Source: Abelmoschus esculentus | Lineage: Eukaryota > Streptophyta > Magnoliopsida > Malvales > Malvaceae | Length of the DNA stretch: 64,000 bases | Direction of reading: 5' to 3' | NCBI GenBank assembly: GCA_035048815.1 | Contig: JAUCBN010000004.1 | Location: 14,846,001 to 14,910,000, forward strand | Shown: piece by piece, positions 47,078 to 57,282 of the stretch | Layout: every line of letters starts with the position of its first letter | How positions within the stretch are numbered: the stretch's first letter is position 1 | Notes under the pieces: model-generated | What the model saw: the letters and a program-made list of their open reading frames with translations, nothing else | Told to the model about the DNA's origin: nothing | The model's database searches: none | Position numbers and translations under genes: made by a program

Positions 47078-47299
47078 TGTTAGACTATAAGAAAATATGA
47101 CAACAACAATAGAAGAGAAGCAATGTATATTATTGAATTTAGTGTGTTTTACAAGGAGAAGAATGGTTCTTTATATAGGTTGTGAATAGTCATGAGTCAC
47201 TGCACTCAACAACTCAACTACCTCGTAACAAACTCATAGAAGAGCATTAGAATCTAGAATTTCCTAACTGCATTCACCAAGTCCGTTATCCTTCTAATA
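47078..47299 (-). repeat. Mini element 5' LTR
   Basis: 222 bp; TATA box on the minus strand at 47169-47179. About 4% different from the partner LTR. Confidence 0.9.
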
Positions 47300-48409
47300 T
47301 GGTGCAGCTGTGACAAACATAATGGGAGGAAATTCTGGGAACTGCACCCCTTGGTTGGGGAAGTTGGTGACCATCATCTGGGCTAAGGCATTGTTGAAAT
47401 CCCTCTGGTATTCCATGTCCCTTTGCTGTCTCAAATCCATGGCTGCCATCCTCTGGAGTATCTCTTGGTAAGTATCCGCTGTGGCAGTGCTGTGGGAAGC
47501 AGCAGGTATGTCTACCGTGTACTGGGCCCTGGCGGTGGTATCGGTAGTGCCTGGCATTAGAGTTGCTTGGACTGGTTCTGCCTGGGTTATTTGCATGACT
47601 TTGTGGCAGAACTCCCTTGTCCATCCGCGCCTTTTGACAGTGATTTCGTCAGTATTCGCAACTGGGACACCTGCAGCAGTGTAAAGACCCGTGATTAAAC
47701 ATGGAAAATTTAAAGGTCCCTTGTCCTTCTTACCACATTCGTATATTTCCCTTAGGATCAACTCTCCCACATTAATGCTTCTTTTATTGATGATGGATTG
47801 AATTAAAACCAATCTTCTTTTGTCGATTGTGCTGTTGTGGGATGTCAGGATGAGGCATCGTTTTACGAATGTGTTCCACAACTTTGCCTCGGGCCTTAGA
47901 TTTTGTCTTGCCATGGAGCCTTTGTGGGATCTGGTTTCCCATTGTGTGTTATCATAGCAAAGATCATCTTTGATGAGTTCATAATCCGTATTGCTTATGT
48001 CCTCCATAAATGTTGAATGGTCATCACAAGCAGGGTGGAGGCCATAGAACAAATTGATGGTGTTGGCATCAAGTTGAACTGGTCTACCCCGGTAGTGGAC
48101 ATAGAGTGAATCTTCGCTTGGCCCATGCGCGTAAAATTCTCTCACAATCGTGGCGTTGGCCTGGGCGGGTTGTAAGCAAAAGATTTGCCATTCTTGATAT
48201 GCTATTTTATCGAACAAGTAATGCTTGATTCCAAAGTTCACTGCATCGGAATGCTGGAATCCCTGTTCTTCCCATAATTGCCTTGCAATGAAGGATCTGT
48301 TGAAGCGTTCTTCAATAGCGGCGGGTGCGAATCTATTGTAGGCTGCCCTGGGTAGAGATAAGCAAAGAAGTTTGTGAAAGTCGTTAAGAAATTTGAGAGA
48401 GATAAGCAA
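47300..48409 (-). pseudogene. Athila ORF3, N-terminal part (plant transposon protein domain)
   Basis: An open frame of about 370 codons. It resembles the putative plant transposon protein domain found in Athila ORF3: RGRPVQLDANTINLFYGL, LRPEAKLWNTFVKRCL, RRLVLIQSIINKRSINVGEL and FPCLITGLYTAAGVP. ORF3 is often called env-like in Athila by position; no signal peptide or clear membrane segment is seen here. There is no ATG in the first 35 codons, and a CTACCCAG acceptor-like site lies at about 48350, so the start may come from splicing. The mini element insertion cuts the frame after codon ~368 and supplies a premature TAG. Confidence 0.75.
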
Positions 48410-48462
48410 AGAATTCTAAGAAATCAAGAATGCAAGAGTGAATAGTTCACAGTGAGAATGTG

Positions 48463-48568
48463 TTTATATAGGCCTCGGCCTTGTACTGCCGTGTTTAACC
48501 CAACCAGCCGTTTTCTAGCCGTTAGCATTTACTGCCACGGTCGAAATTACTCCAAACTAGCCGTTATG
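48463..48568 (-). promoter_or_regulatory. Predicted ORF3 promoter (TATA plus MSA-like sites)
   Basis: Between integrase and ORF3 on the minus strand lie TATATAAA (48470-48463) and, upstream of it, three AACGG cores: 48508-48512, 48519-48523 (in GCTAACGGCTA, 48516-48526) and in CATAACGGCTA (48558-48568). The consensus for MSA elements bound by MYB3R factors is YCYAACGGYYA; GCTAACGGCTA fits 10 of 11 positions. A CTATTCACTC sequence follows about 30 bases beyond the TATA box. The same arrangement occurs at 63722-63782. Confidence 0.55.
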
Positions 48569-48788
48569 CTTCTCAGCCCGTTGGGAACTGTTGTGGCCCT
48601 AACACTGTGCACTGTCGCGGCAGTGGCTTTTCTGTTATGGATGATTGCATCTTCATTCTTGATTCCTGACCTAAAAATGAACACCAACAATAAAAATTAA
48701 AAATAAAACAAGAAGAAGAAAAAAAATATGCTAAACTAAATCTAATCCTAAAAGTACTATAGAATAAAGATAAGATGATGAAATTAAG

Positions 48789-49976
48789 TCACAATAGGAG
48801 TGCATCTCCTAAGGTGATTTTCTCCATAGTCTTCATATCATGTAATCCAGAGTAGTGCTTCAAACGTTGGCCATTCACTTTGAACTCATGCCCATCCTTT
48901 TGTGATTTTATCGTTACTGCACCATGTGGAAAGACCTGAACAATTTCAAATGGGCGGGACCATCTAGACTTGAGTTTGCTTGGAAACAATTTGAGTGTGG
49001 AATTGAAAAGGAGGACTTGCTGCCCTGGCAGAAACTGCCTCGGCAGTAGCTTACGGTCATGCCATCTTTTAGTCTTTTCTTTGTAGATCTTGGCATTTTC
49101 ATAGGCTGCTGCTCTGAATTCTTCTATCTCATTAAGGTCTAGCAGTCTTTTCTGGCCAGCTTTCTCCCATTCCATGTTCAAAATTTTCACTGCCCAATAA
49201 GCTTTGTGCTCAATTTCCACAGGCAAATGGCATGCTTTTTCAAATACAAGCCTGTATGGAGATGTTCCCAATAGGGTCTTGTAGGTTGTCCTATATGCCC
49301 ACAAGGCATCGTCGAGATGATGAAACCAATCCTTTCGAGATGGGTTGACCACCTTTTCAAGGATTTGCTTTAATTCCCTGTTTGATATCTCGGCCTTCCC
49401 ATTTATCTATGGGTGATAGGCTGTTGCAATTCTGTGTGTGACGCCTAATTTCTTCAGGGCTGCGGCAATGAGTCTATTGTCGAAGTGTTTACCTTCATCA
49501 CTAATTATCGCTCTAAGGACTCCAAATCTAGTGAATATATTTTTCTTGAGAAATTTCTGAATAGTCTTGGAATCATTGTGTGGTGTGGCAATAGCTTCGA
49601 CCCATTTTGATACATAATCCACCGCTACTAGGATGTAAAGATTGCTTTGAGATGATGGGAATGGTCCCATGAAGTCTATGCCCCAAACATCAAATAGTTC
49701 TGCTTCCAATAAGGGATGCAATGACATCTCATTACGTCTAGAGATATTGCCCGTGCATTGGCATCAATCACAGTGCTTGTAGTAAAGTTGTGCATCTTTG
49801 AAGAGTGTGGGCCAATAAAGGCCTGATTGAAGCACTTTGGCGGTTGTTCTGTTTCCTCCAAAATGTCCACCACGTGGTGAATCATGGCATTGTTGGAGCA
49901 CTTCTTTTTGCTCGTCCTCTGGAACCCATCTTCTTATAACCTGATCTGCACATTGTTTGAACAAAAGAGGGTCGTC
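48789..49976 (-). pseudogene. Athila integrase (nonsense-decayed)
   Basis: Integrase in one continuous frame with RT, broken only by stops at 49764-49766 and 49407-49409. The HHCC finger reads CHDSPRGGHFGG (about 49890) and CD-CQ (about 49765). The core has WGIDFMGPF (first Asp, about 49680), ISDEGKHFDN (second Asp, about 49495) and, beyond the second stop, NGKAEISNRELK (Glu, about 49395). The C-terminal region runs through LALWAYRTTYKT-like and WSRPFEIVQVFPHGAV to a TAA at 48789-48791. Catalytic residues are intact. Confidence 0.9.
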
Positions 49977-51600
49977 CTAGAAATAATGCTTTGCATTATG
50001 CTGAAACCTCTTTTTTTCATTATGGTTAAGGTTATAAGGTAGAATACCACTAGCTAAGTAATTGACCAGATCAACATACCAGGGAGTGGCTGTGATTGCG
50101 GCAATATCTTCTATCAATGTTTCTGAAATATACTTAGTTACTGCCATGGCAATACAGTTGTATACTTCCACGGTCTCTACCTCGGCAGATTCTTCTGCCG
50201 AGATTTGCAGTATGTGTTTGTCTGGGAATGCATCTTGTATTTCTTCTAGTGGGTTGGTTTTCTCCCCAGCTTCTAATCTCGAAAGATGATCAGCTACTTG
50301 GTTTTCCGTACCTTTTCTGTCCTTGATTTCTACGTCAAATTCTTGCAAAAGAAGGATCCATCTAATCATTCTGGGCTTGGCATCCTTCTTTGAGAATAGG
50401 TACTTAATTGCCGAATAGTCGGTGTGGACAGTCACTTTTGTTCCAATAAGGTAGGATCGGAACTTATCAAAGGCAAAGACCACTGCTAGTAATTCCTTTT
50501 CTGTGGTGGTGTAATTGATATGGGCATCATTGAGGGTTTTACTAGCATAGTAAATGATATGGAATAGGTTATTCTTTCTCTACCCAAGTGTTGCCCCGAC
50601 AGCATGATCACTGGCATCACACCTTATTTCAAAAGGCAAGGCCTAATCTGGTGGGACTACAATTGGTGTGGTGATCAGCTTCTCTTTGAGGACATCGAAT
50701 GCTTCAGTGCATTCCTTGCTAAATTCAAATTTTTTATCATGTTCAAGCAAGTTACACAGAGGTTTAGAAATTTTGGAAAAATTAGAGATAAACCTCTTAT
50801 AAAAACCTACATGACCCAAGAAACTTCTGACTCCTTTGACTGAAATTGGTGGAGGCAGTTTCTTTATCACATCTATCTTAGCCTTATCAACTTTGATTCC
50901 TTGTGATGAGATTTTGTGGCCGAGAACTATGCCTTCATTCACCATAAAATGGCATTTTTCCCAATTGAGAACTAAATTGGATTCCTCACATCTTTGCAGC
51001 ACCTTCTCTAAATTGCCGAGGCAATGAGTGAAGTTGTCTCCAAAGACTGAAAAATCATCCATAAATATCTCCAAGAAGTCTTCTATCATGTCGGAAAAAA
51101 TTACCATCATGCATCTTTGAAAAGTTGCCGGGGCATTACAAAGGCCAAACGGTATTCTTCTAAATGCATATATCCTATACGGGCAGGTGAAGGTAGTTTT
51201 TGCTCGGTCTTCTGGATCTATGGCAATCTGATTATAACCTGAATAACCATCAAGAAAACAGTAAAAAGCTTTACCAGCAAGTCTATCAAGCATTTCATCA
51301 ATGAAAGGCAACAGAAAATGATCCTTCTTTGTTGCCTTATTTAATTTGCGGTAATCCATACAAACCCTCCAACCGATCACGGTCCTGGTTGGGATCAGCT
51401 CATTATTCTCATTGGTTATTACCGTCATGCCACCTTTCTTGGGTACACATTGTACCGGGCTTACCCATGCACTGTCAGAGATAGGGTAGATGATTCCGGC
51501 ATCAAGCCATTTGATTATTTCCTTACGTACTACCTCCTTCATGGCATGGTTAAGTCTTCTCTAGGCCTCAACAGTGGGCTTATGATCTTCCTCTAAAAGG
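49977..51600 (-). pseudogene. Athila reverse transcriptase and RNase H (nonsense-decayed)
   Basis: RT from about 51580 on the minus strand: IIKWLDAGIIYPISDS, VCMDYRKLNKAT, FLDGYSGYNQIAI, FGLCNAPATFQRC, catalytic FMDD at about 51065-51054 (Phe in place of the common Tyr), and GIVLGHKISSQGI. RNase H follows with a stop at 50643-50645, another near 50581, and then FAFDKFRSYLIG and HTDYSAIKYLF (about 50400-50480), VADHLSRLE (about 50290). The frame ends at TAG 49977-49979, where a Trp codon is expected from the context. No frameshift is present from 51542 to 48789. Confidence 0.92.
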
Positions 51601-52431
51601 ATTTTATGCATGCAAATGGCTGGGCTTATTCCCTTCAAGTCATCAATTGACCACCCAATTGCCTTCTTATGCTACTGCAGCATCTCTATCAAGCTTTGTT
51701 CCTGTTCTGGCTGCAACTCAGAAGAAATAATTACAAGCATTGTGTGGTTGGTTACCAAATAAACATACTTTAATTTGTCAGGTAAAGGTTTTAATTCAAT
51801 AACCACTGGTTCCTCACTTGAAGGTTTTCATCCTTACTTGGGTAATTTAGAGGTTCGAAGTACTTACCTGGAAGGTGTGTTGTCCAGTTGACCTCCTTAA
51901 TCTCTTGTGTCCCAATTTCATCAGCTTTGGGTAAACTGTCCAACACTCTGCTGTAGCAATCATCAACTGTACTGTCGAGGCAGTGCTGTGATATATTGCC
52001 GAGACTACTGCCAAGGCAGTAGTTGCTGAGACAGGGTATTGCGCTATCTGCATCTGTGGTGTAGATCATCTGGCACTCCTATGGGTCATCATGTCTTTTC
52101 AGAATCTGGAAAACATTGAGTTTGACTTGCTGGTCGTTAACCCTCATTGTCAATTCTCCTTTTTCCACATCAATCAGAGTGCGTCCAATAGCTAGAAAAG
52201 GTCTTCCCAGGATGATCGGTGCATTGTCATCTGCTTCACAATCAAGAACAAGAAAGTCAGCTGGAAAAATAAATTTATCCACCCTTACCAATATGTCCTC
52301 GATCTTTGCTTCAGGTTGCACATATGATCTATATGCCAATTGGAGCATCACAGTTGTAGGTTTTGCCCTTCCTATTCCAAGCTTTTGGAAGACGGATTTC
52401 GGCATCAAGTTTATGCTTGCTCCAAGATCAC
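51601..52431 (-). pseudogene. Athila protease, downstream part, and linker to RT
   Basis: The protease catalytic stretch DLGASINLMPKSVF lies right beside the solo LTR (about 52428-52385), and LGRPFLA near 52195. A TAG at 52079-52081 stops this frame, which then continues to 51791. Between 51791 and 51600 there is at least one frameshift before RT. The segment 51955-52030 carries several copies of the family palindrome and may be an insertion in the linker. Confidence 0.8.
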
Positions 52432-53782
52432 TGTTGCGTGTAAAAAGTACGTAAATAATGCAAGTGTACACGTCGCAAGTAATAAAGTGATAAGTATTAT
52501 CGAATATAGTCTCCACATGGATTGGTCTACTTAATATGCCTTCTTACGTCTTCTTGCTCTGTAAAAGAAATAAAATAAAAACACAAATGATTTGGGTTGG
52601 AGTAAACTAAATAACTTGAATAATAAAGAAAACTAAACAATAAGAAAATAAGCAGATTAAGAAAGTGGCCAGGATCCCGTTGTGTTGTATTGTGGATTCA
52701 ATTGACTTGTTTTTGTCCAATGCAATCACACAACACTGCCTCGGCAGTACTGCAGTTTGCTGCCTCGACAGTGATGATGTTCGTCCGCCGCGGCAATCCC
52801 TTGCTCTTGGGTAGACTTTATCAAGATTCGGCAAAGTATCCTTTGATGACTCCGCTTATCCCTAAGTCGAAGAACTGTTGATGACCAGTCCTTAATGATA
52901 CCTCCCGACGTGAATCAATTATAATCACCAACCAATCCCACACTTCTTTTAGCCGCTGAAACTCTAACCTATCCCTAGGCCGAGTTAGTACTTTCCGAAT
53001 AGAAAAATACCGTACTTATTCCTTTCGTGAATCTAACTCTCCCAAGTCTAGATAAATAAATCTCTCACAAACTTCTCTCCCGAGCTCGAATGCAAGAACA
53101 AAGAATGGCAAAGAATAAGCAAACCTTGATATTTTATTGCATTGTAACAAGAAAACAAAGTTCAATCTCTTCTCACAAATACTCTACAACTTTCACCTAA
53201 GCCTAAAAGAAATTAGAACATAACGAGAAACAAAGAAAACTCTCTAATTTCGATCTCTAGTCTATGATGTGTGATCTACGATGTCCTCTTCTCCATGGGC
53301 GGCTATGGTTTATATAGGCTTGGCCTAGGGCAAACCTTTCCTAAGTAGGAATACAACTTGGAGTGAAACACAAGTCATGTACATAAATAAAATATTTGTT
53401 TTATTTCCAAGTTTATTCTCACAAGGATTCTTTTTCGCGTGGCCTTTGACTTGGGCTTTCTACTCGCTTTCTAGCTCCGATTCTTGTGCTACATGTCTAG
53501 AAACGTCCACCTCATTATTCTCTTCAGCTCGCCTACAATATCGGTACTTGTCCTTCAGCTGCTGCCGCAGCCTCAATCACTGCCGCGGCAATAGATATTC
53601 CTGCAAATGCATAAAAGGTGCCGTAAAGCCTGCATTTTCTATAAATATCATCTTTATAAGTCATAAGAGCAGAATATCTAAATATCTCTCATTAAGTACA
53701 TGCATTAGTTCAAGTAGGTGTAGATTAAGTGAATATTGTCCATGAAAGGTGTAAAAAGTGATAGTGAATTGAGAACTTATCA
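52432..53782 (-). repeat. Athila-family solo LTR inside protease
   Basis: 1351 bp flanked by ATCAC (52427-52431 and 53783-53787). Plus-strand ends are TGTTGCGTGTAAAAAG and GAGAACTTATCA. A TATA box is at 53309-53316 (minus strand). Same family as the host element but clearly diverged from its two LTRs. It is oriented like the host element. The insertion is next to the active-site codon of the protease. Confidence 0.93.
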
Positions 53783-55800
53783 ATCACATAGGGCCTTTCC
53801 TTCATAGTGGTTTCCTATCGCACATGGTATAGTGAAGCACCAGGATCCTTCAATTTAGGGGGCATACGATTATGAAGCATAGCCATGCATCCTTCGGTTG
53901 CGGCAACAGTTTCAATCTCACTAAGCCTTCTTCTTTTGGACACAATGTCTTTTAAGAATTTAGCATAGTTTGGCATTTGTTCTATTGCCTCAACTAATGG
54001 CAAATTAATATGGACTTGCTTCAGGATGTCTAGGAACTTTTTAAATTGATAATCCTGCTTCTGCCTTTTCAACCTCTGTGGGAAAGGTGGTGGGGGTCGC
54101 ATTTCCTCTAGTGTCTAATTAGTCTGGAATTTAATGCTTGGTACCACTGGTATTTCTGCTGCATCGGCTGCTGGGCATGGAATTGCCGACTTATCTGCCA
54201 AGGCAGTGCCTTCTGCTGAGATTGGTTTGTCTGTTGTGGCATGATCACTTAATTCAGCATCTAAGTCCTCTCTATCTGGTTCTTCTTGTTCCATTTGTGG
54301 GACTTTGTCTACCGATCTGTCTGATCTCTCCTTAAGTTGTAGGCCACTCCTGGTAGTGATTGTCTTACATTGCTCATGACCCATTCCCTTTGCAACTTCA
54401 GTATTGTTGGGTAATCCTCCTTGTGGTCTAGTGGTCATATTTTGAGCAAACTGCCCAACTTGAGTTTTCAGTGTTTTAATGGCTGCCTCTTGGTTTTACA
54501 ACCTCATCTCAGTTCTGTTCATGAAAGTATCAGTTCTCTTAATAAAGTTACTATTCTCAGCCATGTATGATTTTGTTTTCATCATGAATGCCTTAAGAGA
54601 ATTTTTCAATGAACTTGTAGGCTGTTGTTGAGACATCTGCTGCGGAGGCAGTGATTGTTGTCCCTACTGCTATGGCGGATTCAAAGCATTATTAGGATTA
54701 CTCCATGAGAAATTTGGATGTCTTTTCCATGCCGGATTATATGTATTGGACATCATGTTGTTGTTCCGGTTGTAATTTCTCACATACAGCCTAGATTATT
54801 GATTCTGCATGCACTCAGAAGAGCTATGGTTACCTCCACATAAATTACAAGAAGAATCTATTACCTTAACCTCATGGGTATTATTTTGCATTTGCATATT
54901 CTGAACCATGTTAGTAAGAGATGTCAATTGTGCTGCCACTGAATTGGATGTTTCTAACTCATTCACTGTGGGCTGGCGTCTCACCCCTTCTCGCCTAGAT
55001 GTAGGGAATTAGAAGTCATTCTTTGCAAGTTTGTTCAGAATTTCTATTGCTTCCTCCGGTGGTTTGTCAAGAAGTGTCACATTGACAGAGGTATCTAGCA
55101 TCATCCTGGTTGGGGCATTGGTTGCGTTGTAAAACATAGTCACTTGTGTCCATAATGGAAATCCATGCAAAGGACACTTGTGTAATAGCTCCCTATATCG
55201 CTCCCATGCCTCATACATCGGTTCATCATCTGCCTGCCGAAAAGAAGTAATTTCATTACGTATACGATCATAAAGATTAGTAGGATTGAAACGTGTAATG
55301 AAATCACGACATAATTCACTCCAAGATCCTATAGATCCTGTTGGAATGCTATTTAACCAGGTTTTTGCCCTATCCCTCAGTGAATAGGGGAACAGTTTCA
55401 GTCTCAAAACATCTTCATGAACTCCTTGGATTTTAAATGAATTACATATCTCCATGAATGATTTGAGGTGTTGTTTGGCATCTTCAGTCAATGTCCCACC
55501 AAACTGTCCAATGGTATTGAGCATGTTAAACATGATAGGTTTTAGTTCAAAGTGGGTTGCTTCGATTTCTGGTGTAACAACTCCTGAATTTAACCCGTTC
55601 AAATCCTCCACTAGAAAATCTCGGACTGTAAGTTGTCGCGGCAATGGTGGCGGCGAAAGTCCTCCATTGCCAGCGGGTAAGTTCTGTTCTATTGGATTAT
55701 TTGCCATAACTGCTCGGATTTGTCTTCTCAACCTTTGCTGCGTGCGTTCAATCTCTGGATCTAGCTCGTACAAAGGATTGCTTGGGTTTGTCCTGGTCAT
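53783..55800 (-). pseudogene. Athila gag and start of protease (nonsense-decayed)
   Basis: Gag, the capsid/nucleocapsid precursor, beginning at ATG 55800 (MTRTNPSNPLYE). The retrotransposon gag domain is visible as LKLFPYSLRDRAKTWL and CRDFITRFNPTN (about 55420-55270). A zinc knuckle of form CX2CX3HX4C (CNLCGGNHSSSEC) is at about 54845-54807. The proline-rich and acidic linker and the ATEGCMAMLHNRMPPKLKD region lead into protease. Stops in one frame: 55009, 54796, 54670, 54664, 54496 and 54115 (lowest base of each). One indel lies near 53835. A leader frame upstream of 55800 is open but starts without a credible ATG. Confidence 0.88.
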
Positions 55801-55871
55801 ACACCAGTAAAAACTGAAGTTCAGTAAAATTAAGATGCGAGAAAATAAAGATAACAAAATTTAGTTGCAAA

Positions 55872-55889
55872 TCCCCGGCAACGGCGCCA
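55872..55889 (-). promoter_or_regulatory. Athila primer-binding site (tRNA-Asp)
   Basis: On the minus strand TGGCGCCGTTGCCGGGGA, complementary to the 3' end of plant tRNA-Asp, six bases after the 5' LTR. This primer choice is established for Athila elements. Confidence 0.93.
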
Positions 55890-55895
55890 AAAACT

Positions 55896-57277
55896 TGTTG
55901 CGTGTAAAAAGGGTTGCGCAATCTGTGCAAGTGAACACGTCACAAGTAATAAAGTGATGAATATCGAGTATCGTCTCCACAGGGATTGGTATACTTAATA
56001 TGTTTCCTTTGCTCTTCTCGCTCTGCAAAAGAAATAAAGTAAAAACACAGATTAATTTGGTTGTCCTGAATTAAATTAAAACAACTTGAATAATAAAAAG
56101 AAAACAGAGAATGAAAATAAAATCAGATTGAGAGAATGGGAAGGATCCAATTATGTTGTATTGTGGATTAAATTGTCTTGTTTCTGTCTAATGCAACTAC
56201 ACAACACTGCCTTGGCAGTACTGCAGTTTTACTGCCTCGACAGTGAAGGGTACGTCCGCCGCGACAATCCCTTGATCTTGGGTGGACTTATTCAAGGTTT
56301 GACAAAGTGTCCTCTGATGACTCCGCTTATCCCTAAGTCGAAGTACTGTTGATGACTAGTCCTTGATGATACCTCCCGGCGTGAATCAACTATAACCACC
56401 AACCAATCTCACACTTCTTTTAGCCACTGAAACTCTAACCTATCCCTAGGCCGAGTTAGTATTTTCCAGCTAGAAAAATATCATACTTATTCCTTTCGTG
56501 AATCTAACTCTCCCGATATTAGATAAATAAATCTCTCACAAACTTCTCTCCCGAGCTTGAATACAAGAACAATGAATGGAAAAGAATAAGCAAACCTTAA
56601 TATTTTATTGCATGAAACAAGAAAACAAAGTACAATGTCCTCTCACTAATACTTGACAACTTTCACCTAAACCCTAAGAGAATTTAGAACATGATGAAAA
56701 TAAAGAAATCTCAAAAGTCTATTGTAAACTCTCCCCCCCCCCTCTTCTCTTGGACGACACATCCTTTATATAGGCTAAAATTAGGGCAACATCAGCCTTG
56801 GAGAAGAAGTTTAGTTGATTTGGATGTTTCCTTCCTTAAAAAGGTGAATCTCTTTAGTTTGATTCTTTCCATCTTTCCATCGTCTTCTTGAACTCCAATT
56901 TCCACGCAAAGTGTCTAGAAAAATCCAACTTTTTATGCTCTTCAATTCGATCACCACTTTGACTTTTGGTATTAAGAAATTCCCCGCCTCGGCAGGATGC
57001 ATCTACTGCCCCGGCGGAGGTCTGACTTTGAGTCTGCTTAGCTTCCAACAGCAAAAGCTCCCCTCTGTGGCTGGTTCGATCAGGGTCCAAGTTTACCTGC
57101 AATTTGCATAAAGATGCATTAAAGCTTATATTTTCTATAAGTTTCATCCTTATTGGTCAAGAAGGCAAAGCATTCCAATATCACATATTAAGCTCATGCA
57201 CTAGCCCAAGTAGGTGTAGATTAAGTAATTATTATCCACGAAAGGTGTAAAAGTGATAGTCTTTTGAGGACTTATCA
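55896..57277 (-). repeat. Athila 5' LTR
   Basis: 1382 bp, TGTTGCGTGTAAAAAGGG to GAGGACTTATCA on the plus strand. TATA box at 56764-56773 (minus strand). It is paired with 42856-44234. A C-run of about nine at 56731-56740 distinguishes it. Confidence 0.95.
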
Positions 57278-57282
57278 GCAAC

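Larger units (their letters stand above)
45565..47299 (-). mobile_element. Mini LTR element (non-autonomous, Copia-like) with captured sequence
   Basis: 1735 bp flanked by TGGTG (45560-45564 and 47300-47304). The two 222-bp LTRs (45565-45786 and 47078-47299) differ at about nine positions. Terminal bases on the minus strand are TATTAGAAGG and TCTAACA. The primer site TGGTATC (47071-47077), matching the initiator-tRNA-Met type, directly follows the 5' LTR, and a GGGGAAA purine run precedes the 3' LTR. There are no gag or pol motifs. The 1291-bp interior seems to hold host-gene pieces in the opposite strand sense. Confidence 0.88.
42856..57277 (-). mobile_element. Complete Athila-type Ty3 retrotransposon with two nested insertions
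   Basis: A full-length minus-strand element of 14,422 bp, about 11.3 kb without the two insertions. It is flanked by GCAAC on both sides (42851-42855 and 57278-57282). LTRs are 1379 and 1382 bp. Order on the minus strand: 5' LTR, tRNA-Asp primer site, gag-pro, RT-RNase H-integrase, a short intergenic promoter, ORF3, polypurine tract, 3' LTR. Nested insertions are a solo LTR in protease (52432-53782) and a mini LTR element in ORF3 (45565-47299). By eye the first ~430 LTR bases show about two dozen mismatches, near 5%. Genes are broken mostly by stop codons. Confidence 0.95.

Noticed and set aside
46227..47078. 283-codon minus-strand frame of the mini element as its gag
   Set aside because: No zinc knuckle or gag domain; the opposite strand reads better as exon fragments, so this frame may be incidental.
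55872..55889. 3' end of a tRNA-Asp gene
   Set aside because: Only the 18 bases complementary to the tRNA 3' end are present; it is the Athila primer-binding site, six bases from the LTR.
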